64,000 bases of DNA from assembly GCA_905221605.1 (NCBI GenBank), contig CAJNDS010002129.1, forward strand, positions 428,501 to 492,500, written 5' to 3'. Positions within the stretch are counted from its first letter, which is position 1. Each line of letters begins with the position of its first letter. Made by a program: the position numbers and the translations under genes. The notes beneath the pieces are model-generated. The model did not search any database and had not been told where the DNA came from. It saw only the letters and a program-made list of their open reading frames with translations. Source of the DNA: Symbiodinium natans. Its lineage: Eukaryota; Sar; Dinophyceae; Suessiales; Symbiodiniaceae. This document shows positions 41,432 to 50,619 of the stretch, one piece after another.

Positions 41432-42860
41432 CTATGGACACGTGCACGAGCCGCTGAAATGTCTTTTGGCTTTTGCTTTTGAGGGACCGCGCCTCACTCG
41501 CGACAGGCCGCAGCAGCCGATCAGGTCCTGCACGACCACTGCAGCAAGCGGTAGGGGGCGTGGCAGGGGCCCCACAGGTGCTAACCGTGGCCAAGCAAGC
41601 GCCCGGCGAGGCCATGTGGCCACAGGCCTTGCATCGTCCTGCTCCGCCGAAAGACGCCATCCCGTCCGAGACCCTTCGGCACCAACTCGCGCAACCGCAC
41701 CGTCGGAACTGATGCTGCGGTTCCGAAACGTGTTGGGCGCTGCTCGTGCCGTACTTGTCGGTGCAACCCCGTCGAGGCACAATCGACGTCCGTCCGACGC
41801 ACGACGTCTGCAAAAATGATGGAAGCGACTGGCAGTGGCAGACATTTGACGACGCAAACGACGGACATCTGACTCCAGGTCAGGCGAGCTGCAGAAACGG
41901 AGCTCGCGGAGACAGGCACGTCTCGCAAATGGCAACGCCAAGCATCAATACATGCTGCACCCTCAACTGCGCCACGATGTGGGGAGGATGAACGCATGTT
42001 AGCAGGTAGCGGGCGCCGAGAGGAACCAAACTGCCGACGAATATTGCGTGCTGCAAGCTGAGGGCATGCAGCTGAGGCACGTTCTTGCGCCTGAAGCCAA
42101 CTATGCCAATACAAAGCTTTCTTTTCGCGAGCCAAATGATGAAACGCACGACGCATGGAGCGGAATGCATCACGCGCTTGAGCCGTGCCTTCCCGGCACC
42201 ACGAACGCCAAGCAGCATTCCTGCAAACCATCATATCATAGCACTCGTCGTCCCACCAATCAGGCTGGGGCTGATGACAGGAAATGCGAGCCGTTGGACA
42301 AACTCCCCATGCAGGACATCGAGAATTGCACGGCGAGCCTCGGAGGAAAACCTGTTTTCGCCACGGATTTCCGACAATTTAGCTGTCCACGCCAACAGGC
42401 GAGGACGCAAGGCTTGCACAATGGGTAACCAGTTGCGAACACGCGGCCAGCGGGGAGAGGCAGTGTCGTCAGTAGCTGTGGGCGACAATGTGATCTGGAA
42501 AGTGATGAGCCTGTGATCACTACCTAAAGCCGGGCAACAAGCATTGGGTGGACATGCGCAAAAGGAGCCGTCGTGCACAACCAGGTTACGAATAGGCAAA
42601 TCCCGCGACGCACGAGATCAATGGAAGAACCGGACCGATGCGTAGGAACACCACGTTGTTTTGGCCGATTCGGAGAGTGGCCTGCAACGTGCACTTGACG
42701 CCATTGGTGCTTGGGGAGCCCGTTGGCGTTTCTCCTTTGGCAGAGGCCTCGATAAGACAGCTGTTCTTGCTGTCGGCGGTAGGTCTTGTGACTTTCGGTT
42801 CGTGCTTTCCTGTCATCCTTCTTGAGTAGGCTTCCAAAGTTGGAACAAGCAAACCGACAG
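41432..42860 (-). pseudogene. decayed LINE fragment: endonuclease end and linker
   Basis: Minus strand, in several frames. Near 42640 it reads RSGSSIDLVR; then (42599-42490) NLVVHDGSFC and CCPALGSDHRLITF, the SDHxxI end of an AP-type LINE endonuclease. Downstream (42210-42050) CREGTAQARDAFRSMRRAFH followed by KALYWHSWLQAQ and AARNIRRQFGS is the helical linker usually found between endonuclease and reverse transcriptase. Frame changes and stops show it is dead; no catalytic reverse transcriptase core is seen. Confidence 0.6.
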
Positions 42861-42861
42861 G

Positions 42862-43710
42862 TTGATCTCTCAAAGCACCCGCAAATTCCACCAAAGCATT
42901 GCCTGGGCAGAAAGCCGTGGTTTGCACACGAGTTTTCGCCGAAGTCTATTCCATTCATGTGTGCTGCCTTCAATCACCCATGGTGCTGCTTTCCTTGATG
43001 ACGCGTCTGTACAGCGCTTGGATAAGCATGTGCGCCAGCTGGGGCGGCCCTTGCTGTGTTGGCCAGCCGGCGCACCCAATGCAGCCGTTTTGGGTGAACT
43101 TGGTTGGGACCCATTCGCCAGTTTGTTTGGTCGCCTGTGTTCGGCCACCCCTGGTGCCGTGCACCGTGGTCTTGCTGCTCGGGTCTTTCGCTATGCTGTT
43201 TAGCGTTGGCAAAGTTCTTGGGCAGCAGGAGCTTTTCGAGCCTTGAGCTCAGCAGGGACGTTGCCTCATGAATTTGGCTTGGGTCCCGGTAGCAACCTCT
43301 GCATTTTGCAGCGTTGGAAGCATCGTTGTGTATGCCCAGCCCGCGACAGCATCGGTTGGCGCGCATGCCAGGCTGAGGCATCTGAACTTGCATCGCGTGC
43401 CACCTTCATCCAGTGTCATCTTGGATTTTTCGCCAAACATCCATGCTTCTCGTCGGTTGCCGTCCTTGGAGATCTTAGAGGTCAGGGAATGGACATTGGC
43501 TAGGTGTGGCCACCATCCCTTTTTGGATGGCCGTGCTGCCCGTCACCGTGCCCTCAATCACCCATGCCTTTGTGGGTGCGATGATTGGAGCCTACTTCAT
43601 GCCTGGCGCACGTACTTCATGCCTGACGCACGTACTTCATGCCTTGCGCGCGTGCCCTTTTTTTTCGCCCTGGAGGCGCATATGGCTGATTGCAGTGACG
43701 GTCCCTGAGG
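42862..43710 (+). pseudogene. decayed LINE fragment: region after the reverse transcriptase
   Basis: Plus strand. 42862-43203 reads LFHSCVLPSITHGAAFLDDA then LDKHVRQLGRPLLCWPAGAP and AAVLGELGWDPF. 'LP-x-x-x-(H/Y)G ... R-x-x-L ... VLGELGxxP' is characteristic of the thumb/tail following LINE reverse transcriptases. Frames after 43203 keep going in pieces (LARCGHHPFLDGRAARHR, then CLCGCDD, a CxCxC-like remnant). It meets the minus-strand endonuclease fragment head-on near 42860, so two elements are nested or rearranged. Confidence 0.6.
43605..43648. repeat. 19-bp tandem repeat
   Basis: Unit GCGCACGTACTTCATGCCT in about two and a half copies. Confidence 0.85.
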
Positions 43711-44514
43711 CTCTCGCACTTTCAAAGAACGAAAAATCACCTACCCACTTTCAGGTTTGTCTGAGTTTGTGCAGCCAATGTCGTCGCAGCCGGACTGGGG
43801 AGGAGACACCCTGCGTGATGAAACGCCCCTCCGTGTCCAGTCGTCGTCCTCCTCTGAGGCCGCTCGCTGCGATGGCGCCATCATGCCCCGCTCGCGACGG
43901 CGGCGTGCTCGGTGTGTTTCGAGTCGCCCACGCGTCGAGGACGTTACTTTTCCGTGTTGCGACGCGTGCACCCATCTCTCTTGTTTGATGCGTTGCGCAC
44001 GCCTGCACGGCCGTTGGCCCAACTGCCGTGCTGCGATCGACCACCTTTCCGCGAGCCGCGCTTGAGAACGGGATGCCTTGAGCTTGGAGTGGACCTGAAC
44101 CCCATGGAGACCACTGCACACAGCACGGCGCATGTGGTCGTCCGCGATTACGCGGGCAGGAATTTCTCCTCCGCCAATGCGACAGAACCCCTGCGCATTC
44201 GCGCGGGGGTGACTTGATGACAAGCTCAATGTCTCGGGTTGCGACACGAAAAATTGCATGTCAATCACGTCCCCTGGATCGATTTCAGAAAAAGGGCACC
44301 TCAAGTGCGTACAAACCAGCTAAGCACCATGCCTTGTGGAAATGGCAGCGATGAATCACTCTGCATTGTCCATCGAGCCTTAGTACAGAAACCTCCTGGA
44401 AACAGCCAAGCTTTATGGCTGTCCATGGTCCATGAAGCTTGCGGTCCTCTGTTTTTTTTGTTTTACCGCGAGCGAATCTCTATGTACAAGGCCAAACCTC
44501 CTCCCACCGCAGCC
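43711..44514. other. retroelement-flanking sequence, no clear gene
   Basis: A plus frame at 43757-44065 ends CCDACTHLSCLMRCARLHGR then WPNCRAAIDH, a possible Cys/His finger remnant; a minus frame overlaps it. Probably more decayed element. Confidence 0.3.
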
Positions 44515-47500
44515 TCACGGACGGGCCGGCAGGCGGCTGGCAACCACCGGGAAGGTGTGGCGGGCATCCGCCAACACGTCCGCCAAAGGCGGCTCAGTGC
44601 CATCGCACTCGTCCGCCATGTCAAGGGGGAGCTCCAACAACGACCAGGCCAGGGCTCGCTGGGCGGCCACAGCCAACATTCCCGCCCAGCGGTGGCATGC
44701 CGCTTGGCGCGCAGACTGCCGGAGCTGCGCCGGAGCTGCGCGGGCCTTCGAGGCCGCCAAGCGGCGGAGGAAGTCCGCCAGCTCAGCCCCGAAACGGCCG
44801 CCTACCTCGACTGCCAGGACAACCAGCCGGCAGCGGCGGGCCGCCAGCAGCTCAGGGTAGGTGGCTTGGCGCTTGCGTCGTCCCGCATCGGTTGCTGCTT
44901 TGCCGGGGACGCGATCGGCCCCCGCGCGTGCAGACCCGTCCCGCGACACGGGGCTGACGAAGGTCGTGTCGACCGCGACCTGGGCACCTTGCCACAGGGG
45001 TAGCCCATTGGCGAGGACCTCTATGCGGCGTGAATCCGCCAGCGGGACGTCAACGTTCATGTCACGCAACAGAACATTCGTCGCCACACGGGCCCCTCCT
45101 TCCCGACAAATCCTGGCGGCGGCTCGCTCCAGTGGAGCGCCCCGCGGGCCCAGAACACCCGCCACAGGGCAGGCAGCCCGGTGGTCCCCGAGCGCATCCA
45201 AAGTACCGCCGCAGCGGCAGTGCCTCGGCACGTGCGGCAGCGGGAGCCTCAAGCGCCGCAACAACAGGACACGCATGCAATCGGAAGGCATGCGGAGCTC
45301 CGGCGCGGTGGGGAGGGCTGTGATGGCCCGTGAGCCGCCGGGGCCAGCTTGAGACAACAGAAGCGCGCGCGAGGCCGGGTCGAGGTCAGAAAGGAGGCCT
45401 TCGCACGCCGCCGTGTCTAAGCATGACGTGGCGGCCCTCTGCCATCCTCGCAGAGGATCCCCGAAGTTTCGTCCCGCCGGCATTTCAGGGCGGGAGGTTT
45501 CAACCAACTGCTGCCAGTGCGGGGCGTCAAAGCCAGCTTGCCGCAGACTCGACTCCGAGCCAAGGGCGGCGGCTACGCAGGGCAGGAGACAACCTTCATG
45601 TTGCAGGTGGGACCGGGCTTGGGCAAGCAGCCCTTCAACGATGCCCGGGTGGCGCTCGTGGAGGGTGGGGAGGGTGTCCGCCCAGGAGGCCCAATGCGCC
45701 GCAGGGCGCGAGGCCTCCGCAGACCGCAAACCGAGCCCACCAAAGTGCAGAGGCAACTGTGCCCGCCGAATGGCGAGGCCGTCCAATTCCGGCGGTGCTT
45801 CGTTGGCCAACAACGCCCCCAGGCAAGTAAGAACCGCCTCATCATGGCGGCGGGCGAAAGCCGCCGTGGCGGAGGGCGGCAAGGCGCGGAGCAGGTAGTG
45901 GCAACGCGAGGCAGCGCACATGAGCAACAGCAGCCACGCCGCCTGGAGGTCCGGGACGGCGGGGATTTTGGACAACAAGGACTCGTGGGTCCCAGCCTTT
46001 CGTTGCAAGAACGCGTCGACAAAGGCGTCGCTGCCCAGCGGTGTGCCTAGGACGACCATGCCTTGCTGCTCTGCCGGCAGGGAGTGGGCGCCAACCCACA
46101 CGGGGGAGTGCCCGGGCTGTGGCGGCAGTTCCGCCGCCAGGCCCTCAGGCTCCTGGCCCGCAGCGTTCCAAACCCGCGTCTTGCCGAGGTTCAGGTCTAT
46201 GTTGGCGTGCTCCGCCAACGCAGTGCGAAGGGTACGGAAGGTGGGAACGGCGCGTTCAACCGGGCACGTGATGTATGTGTCATCCAAAAATGCATACAAG
46301 TCTTGGGCCGTCCGCAACGCTCGGTGGATGCCGACAGCAAACAAGCCTGGCATCAACGGATCCCCCTGTTCGCCTCCCTCCGCCTGGGTTATGACGTGGG
46401 CGTGGCCGGACTCGTCGTAGAACAGGTACTGACTGTCCCCCCCGTAGAACATGCGGACAAGGGGGATGAGGGGCGCCAGAGCTGGGCAATCGCGGAGACC
46501 TTGGAACATGCAACTGCGGGATATGTGGTCGTAGGCTCCGACCCCGTCAACGCTGACCACTGTTGTAGATTGGTTGGACTCCGTAGCAAAGCGGAGTGCA
46601 CGCGCCAGCGCTTCCGTGCCTGCTCTCGTGGTCAAAGCGTATTGGTACGGAGCGCAGGCTTCCTGCAATTGGGCGCTGAAGTGCTGGGCGAGCGTGCGCG
46701 AGACCAGCCGACGAAACACGTCGCCCATAACTAAGGCCCGAATACCCCCCGCGGGCTTTTGAAGGGCCACCATGCGGCCAAGGCGAAGCCCGGCGGCAAT
46801 TTGCTCAGGCACCTCCGCACGAGCCAGGCACTGCGCCGCGTTGTGCAAGAGTTCGCAACAATCCTCGTCATGAAGCAGCACGCGCATGTGCTCGCACGTG
46901 GCGCCTGACGGGCCTGCCGCGGCACCTCGGCGTGCCCGGAGCAGGTTGGCGCTGAGTTTGGCGGCGTTGACCGCCAGCAGGGCAGGAGCGTCGAACTCCG
47001 CCAGCCAAGGAGGTAACGGCACTTGGCGACTTTGGGGCCTTTTAGCCGGATCACGAAGCTCCGCCACTGTGTCCAACGTTGCCGGCGCCAGGGGGGCAGC
47101 TTCCAATGCAGCGCTGGCCGCTGACAGTTCGCCTAGGTGCGCCAGCGCCGCTGCCCTTTCGGCCCGTCGTTGGAGATCCCCGTCTGTGCCAGTGCCCGGC
47201 AGGCGCCGTTGGGATGCACTTGCCTGGACGTTCTGGTCCTGGCCCGCCCGCGCCGCCTCAGCCAGCAATTCGCCCCATCGCTGCTGGGCGAGGAGGTTTA
47301 CGCGGCGGGTCAGCTCCGAAGGCGGGACATGCACCTGGCCCCGCGATCGGAACAAGAGCATGCGGGGCGCGAGCAAAAACAATTTCCAACCCATGTCGAC
47401 GGCGTGTGCTTCCCGCCCGTCGCGAATGAGCTCCAAGCCTTGACGCATGGTTTGGCGCAAGGCCCCGCGCAAAGAGTGTGGGGGCGCCTGCAACGTGAAA

Positions 47501-47664
47501 ACTCGCTGCTGCAACGTTTCAGCCAAGTCGACTGTCCGCCAAAACTCCTGGTTTGCCGGTTTGCAACTCCCTGTAACGGCGCGGGGCTTGTGGACTGTGC
47601 AGGAGACGCGTTGGGGGCCAGCTGCGTGCTTGGCGGTGGTCTGCCAGGCCCGCCCTGCGGGCAT
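44515..47664 (-). CDS. non-LTR retrotransposon polyprotein: reverse transcriptase and C-terminal nuclease-like domain
   Basis: Uninterrupted 1049-residue frame. The N-terminal part (about 39-130) has FWRTVDLAE and MGWKLFLLAPRMLLFRS, typical of dinoflagellate LINE-type proteins. The reverse transcriptase core shows motif A SVDGVGAYDHIS (371-382), motif B EGGEQGDPLMPGLF (429-442) and the active site YAFLDDTYI (457-465, Asp461 and Asp462). The C-terminus has a knuckle C816-x-C818...GDH828-x3-C832, then VDTTFVSP (Asp899), KRQATYPEL (Lys931) and AVEVGGR (Glu953), a layout like the zinc knuckle plus PD-(D/E)xK nuclease at the end of some non-LTR elements; the usual first acidic pair is replaced by RIEV. 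No AP-endonuclease is visible upstream. All core catalytic reverse transcriptase residues are present, so this copy may be young. The N-terminus probably joins the frame at 49010-47310 by a one-base shift near 47600. Confidence 0.85.
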   Translation of the reverse strand: MPAGRAWQTTAKHAAGPQRVSCTVHKPRAVTGSCKPANQEFWRTVDLAETLQQRVFTLQAPPHSLRGALRQTMRQGLELIRDGREAHAVDMGWKLFLLAPRMLLFRSRGQVHVPPSELTRRVNLLAQQRWGELLAEAARAGQDQNVQASASQRRLPGTGTDGDLQRRAERAAALAHLGELSAASAALEAAPLAPATLDTVAELRDPAKRPQSRQVPLPPWLAEFDAPALLAVNAAKLSANLLRARRGAAAGPSGATCEHMRVLLHDEDCCELLHNAAQCLARAEVPEQIAAGLRLGRMVALQKPAGGIRALVMGDVFRRLVSRTLAQHFSAQLQEACAPYQYALTTRAGTEALARALRFATESNQSTTVVSVDGVGAYDHISRSCMFQGLRDCPALAPLIPLVRMFYGGDSQYLFYDESGHAHVITQAEGGEQGDPLMPGLFAVGIHRALRTAQDLYAFLDDTYITCPVERAVPTFRTLRTALAEHANIDLNLGKTRVWNAAGQEPEGLAAELPPQPGHSPVWVGAHSLPAEQQGMVVLGTPLGSDAFVDAFLQRKAGTHESLLSKIPAVPDLQAAWLLLLMCAASRCHYLLRALPPSATAAFARRHDEAVLTCLGALLANEAPPELDGLAIRRAQLPLHFGGLGLRSAEASRPAAHWASWADTLPTLHERHPGIVEGLLAQARSHLQHEGCLLPCVAAALGSESSLRQAGFDAPHWQQLVETSRPEMPAGRNFGDPLRGWQRAATSCLDTAACEGLLSDLDPASRALLLSQAGPGGSRAITALPTAPELRMPSDCMRVLLLRRLRLPLPHVPRHCRCGGTLDALGDHRAACPVAGVLGPRGAPLERAAARICREGGARVATNVLLRDMNVDVPLADSRRIEVLANGLPLWQGAQVAVDTTFVSPVSRDGSARAGADRVPGKAATDAGRRKRQATYPELLAARRCRLVVLAVEVGGRFGAELADFLRRLAASKARAAPAQLRQSARQAACHRWAGMLAVAAQRALAWSLLELPLDMADECDGTEPPLADVLADARHTFPVVASRLPARP

Positions 47665-49010
47665 GGCGGTGGCCTGCCAGGCCCGCCATTGCGCCCCCGC
47701 CCGCGGCCCCTGCCCCGGCGTCCCCGACCCCTCGCACGCTCGGTTCCGGCCACGCGGGCCGCAGCATCGCCCAGAAGATGGTCATCGGCAAGCTCACCCC
47801 CCGCCCCGCCGAGAGCGCGAGGTGGTCCGAGGGGGTCTTCCGCATAGACACGCGCAAGCGTCGCGGCCTCGCTGGCCCCGCGCGCGCCGCCATACGCTTG
47901 GAGGATGGCGGATTGGCCGAGGGTTGGCACGTACCGCCCACCAACAAGCAAGGCCAGGACTGCGTCTCGCGCATCAAGCGTAGGGCCGGAGGCGGCTCCG
48001 AGTTGCGCGCAAACACGGGCGACATCGTCAACTCCCACCGCTTCATCCACAAGGGCCACCGTGTGCACCGCAGCCAATAGGCCTGCGACAAGGATAGCGG
48101 GCGCCGCCACGATCGCGTCAACCAAAAGCCCCCAACGCCGGCCACCAACGGGGTGCGAGCTCCACACGTCGGCAGATGGGGCGTCCAAACGGCCTGCTAC
48201 ATGCAGCAAAAGGGGCACATAGAACCACGAGTTGGTCGGCGGGCAAACCGCCACGGGACTCTGTGCCGGCGGGTATGAAGCGTCAGTAGGAGACGGGGGT
48301 GTCATGCCGCCAACGACGGCGCTTTCACTGCAGTCCTCAAACTGCTCTCCGCCGCTGAGCTGGTCGGGCCCAGGCTCCGATGACGGCGTGTCCAATGCGG
48401 TTTGCGGGACGGCGTGCGGCCCGCCACGGTCACCAGATCCTATGCCAATGTCCGCTAAGGCTGCCAGTGCACGGGTTCGTGATGCCAGCGGTCCTGGGTG
48501 CGTTGCCTCCCCGACCCTCGTCCCTGTCAGCCACGCAAAACAAAGCTGCCGCGGCGGCACTAGCAAACCCTGTGCGAGCGCACCTTTTCTCAAGCGCGGC
48601 CTGAGCGGGTTATTCTGCCTGCCTAGGGTCCGTGGCCGCCCGCCTGCGTGCTGTAGCGGCGGGCGTTGGACCTTTAAAAAAACACCCCCGCAACCAGAAT
48701 CAACGGTGCTTCTTGCCAGCACGGTGTTGACGCCTCGGTGGCGGCGGCGGCGTCGGAAGCCGCCGGGCGGGCGGGCTGCGGCTGCGGCTGCGGCCCTCGC
48801 GAGAGGGTTCTCGGCTGTCAGAAGGCCTGTCGCGGGGTGGATAAGCGACAGGCGGCCCTTGCGTGAAGGCCTGCAGGACAGCGACTGCCGCCTCCAAGAC
48901 TGCCAAGATGGCAGGGTCTGCCCAAGTCGGCGATGCCCCTGTGTGGACCGCCCTTTGCAGGGCGTGCACCGCAGCACAGTGCCTGCAGTGGGGGCCACCT
49001 TCGGCCTCAC
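47310..49010 (-). CDS. retrotransposon N-terminal region, frame-shifted from the polyprotein
   Basis: 566-residue frame with TGTRVGEATHPGP (about residue 182-194), a short motif found again and again in dinoflagellate retroelement proteins. It is followed by a domain of unknown role (FYVPLLLHVAGR, LLVDAIVAAPAILVAGLLAA) and an RGRGR/GGPGRPPP linker. It overlaps the reverse-transcriptase frame by about 350 bp; homology shifts from one frame to the other around 47560-47660, so either a one-base indel or programmed frameshifting separates them. Confidence 0.65.
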   Translation of the reverse strand: MRPKVAPTAGTVLRCTPCKGRSTQGHRRLGQTLPSWQSWRRQSLSCRPSRKGRLSLIHPATGLLTAENPLARAAAAAAARPPGGFRRRRRHRGVNTVLARSTVDSGCGGVFLKVQRPPLQHAGGRPRTLGRQNNPLRPRLRKGALAQGLLVPPRQLCFAWLTGTRVGEATHPGPLASRTRALAALADIGIGSGDRGGPHAVPQTALDTPSSEPGPDQLSGGEQFEDCSESAVVGGMTPPSPTDASYPPAQSPVAVCPPTNSWFYVPLLLHVAGRLDAPSADVWSSHPVGGRRWGLLVDAIVAAPAILVAGLLAAVHTVALVDEAVGVDDVARVCAQLGAASGPTLDARDAVLALLVGGRYVPTLGQSAILQAYGGARGASEAATLARVYAEDPLGPPRALGGAGGELADDHLLGDAAARVAGTERARGRGRRGRGRGRGRNGGPGRPPPCPQGGPGRPPPSTQLAPNASPAQSTSPAPLQGVANRQTRSFGGQSTWLKRCSSEFSRCRRPHTLCAGPCAKPCVKAWSSFATGGKHTPSTWVGNCFCSRPACSCSDRGARCMSRLRS

Positions 49011-49038
49011 GAACGCGGCACGCGGGGCAAGGGGCCAT
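48700..49038 (-). CDS. retrotransposon leader segment with CxxC pairs
   Basis: 112-residue frame starting MAPCPACRVREAEGGPHCRH then CAAVHALQ. Two C-x2-C pairs make a small zinc-knuckle-like module, followed by an Arg/Ser stretch. It lies between the membrane-like leader (49489-49983) and the 566-residue frame and shifts frame relative to both. Confidence 0.5.
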   Translation of the reverse strand: MAPCPACRVREAEGGPHCRHCAAVHALQRAVHTGASPTWADPAILAVLEAAVAVLQAFTQGPPVAYPPRDRPSDSREPSREGRSRSRSPPARRLPTPPPPPRRQHRAGKKHR

Positions 49039-50011
49039 GGCTGCGAACTGAGCGGCGTGGTGCTCGGGCTAAAACAGCTGCGGGGATTGTTGGGCCGCCC
49101 TGCCCCCCCCCTGTCGGGTTGGCGGGGGCCGGCGGTGCAAACAACACGCTCAACTCAGACGGTACCAAGGCACGTCCTACACCTACCAGCCCAAGTTGCG
49201 CAAACTGAGCATGAATAATGGCAGTCTCGACGGCGTCATGAACGCTCGGCTTGGCCCGCCGTTGGAAAACGTGGACCGACGCACGCACGTGGGGCGAGTA
49301 TGGACGGCGCGGCAAGGTAAGGCCGGCAGGGCCGCCAGGCGCCGTTTGTGGAGGATGCCCGTCGTGCGCGGCGGCGGGTGAGTCGGGTGGGCTGGCGTTG
49401 TAGCCAGCATGCTGCTCGCCATGTCTGCGAGGGCGGTGCCATCCCGCCCTGGAAGCGACAGGCGCTGCAGCTGTGCCATTATGCGCTTTCAAGCCGACCT
49501 GACCGCCGGCCTTTGTCGGCGGCGGATACCCGCCACACTGGGCGGCGCATGCATCGGACGTCCAAGCGCTGCGGCCAGCACACCGCACAGCATTTCCATG
49601 GGAGCTGTGCCAGCCTGGGCGGCCAGCGCCCTCAATTCGGCCTCGCCCCCGGCGTGGAACGCCATCAAGACCTCGTTCGCCGCCGCCAGTTCGGGCGCCA
49701 AGGAGCGAGGCATGGCTGGCTGCCGGCTGGCCCAAGCGCACCAGATACCGGCAACCAGAGCTGCCCCCAACAAGACGCCCACGGCAAACCACCCCCAAGC
49801 CAGCGGCCAAGGCCCAAACCCCGGCGCGAAGTAAGCCGGCTCTACACCAACGCACACCAGAGCAGCATGTGCTGCTGCCTGCTTGCACGTCGGCGGCAGC
49901 AAGGCGAGTGTCGGCACGGCTCCGCGAGCCAGCCGAGCCGCCCATTCCCCGCCTGACAGCAGCGCGCGCACCGCCGTGTCCATCCGCTACAGAACTCCCC
50001 CCCAGCTGCAC
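49007..50011 (-). CDS. retrotransposon 5' leader with hydrophobic segment
   Basis: The better frame (49983-49489) reads MDTAVRALLSGGEWAARLAR, then LALLPPTCKQAAAHAALVCV, and a hydrophobic helix WFAVGVLLGAALVAGIWCAW. A frame change near 49500 leads into a segment (to 49007) with AIIHAQFAQLGLVGVGRALV. Position directly upstream of the other element frames makes it the 5' region of the same minus-strand element (about 5.5 kb in all). Roles unknown. Confidence 0.5.
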   Translation of the reverse strand: MQLGGSSVADGHGGARAAVRRGMGGSAGSRSRADTRLAAADVQAGSSTCCSGVRWCRAGLLRAGVWALAAGLGVVCRGRLVGGSSGCRYLVRLGQPAASHASLLGARTGGGERGLDGVPRRGRGRIEGAGRPGWHSSHGNAVRCAGRSAWTSDACAAQCGGYPPPTKAGGQVGLKAHNGTAAAPVASRAGWHRPRRHGEQHAGYNASPPDSPAAAHDGHPPQTAPGGPAGLTLPRRPYSPHVRASVHVFQRRAKPSVHDAVETAIIHAQFAQLGLVGVGRALVPSELSVLFAPPAPANPTGGGQGGPTIPAAVLARAPRRSVRSHGPLPRVPRS

Positions 50012-50619
50012 TTTCCAGTGCCCAAGAGCGGGAACCCACTACCAGTTGCCTAATGTACGAATTGCAGCAGTCGCGCAGGCGCAAAATAGGCGTAAAAAAA
50101 TACAGCTTTCCTAGTTGCATCATCAAATCTAAGGTCGCACATGGTGCAGAAACTCGTCGGCTACAGAGTCCTTTTGCGGGCGATGGAAGGCTTGGGCTGC
50201 CCCAGGAGAAAGTTTAAATAACTTGGCCATAGGTGTCATTTTGTGGGTAACTTCGCGCTGGAACCCCTCATAGCACCACACACGTCGGTGATCCAAGATT
50301 GAGTCGCAGCATATTTATGCGCGTGAGGCACCGGTGTCTGCGAATACTCGTGCAAACGTGCAGGTGTGCGCGCGGGAACGAAGCGACGCAGCGTGTTCGC
50401 GGGTATCTGAGCCCCGCAGCACTGCGCGGGCAGAGCTGCCAGCCCCTATGCCAGAGACGGCGATGGGAGCAATTTAAAAAGGACTGGGCCGGCATTGCAG
50501 ATGCTTTGCCGGTGATCCACGCCCGGCTGCCTGAGTTTGCCGAGCGCTGCCGGGATGTACTGGAGCATGGCGGTGACAATGCCTCCAGCCTGCGCGCTGC
50601 TGCAGAGGCCCGTGAGCTT

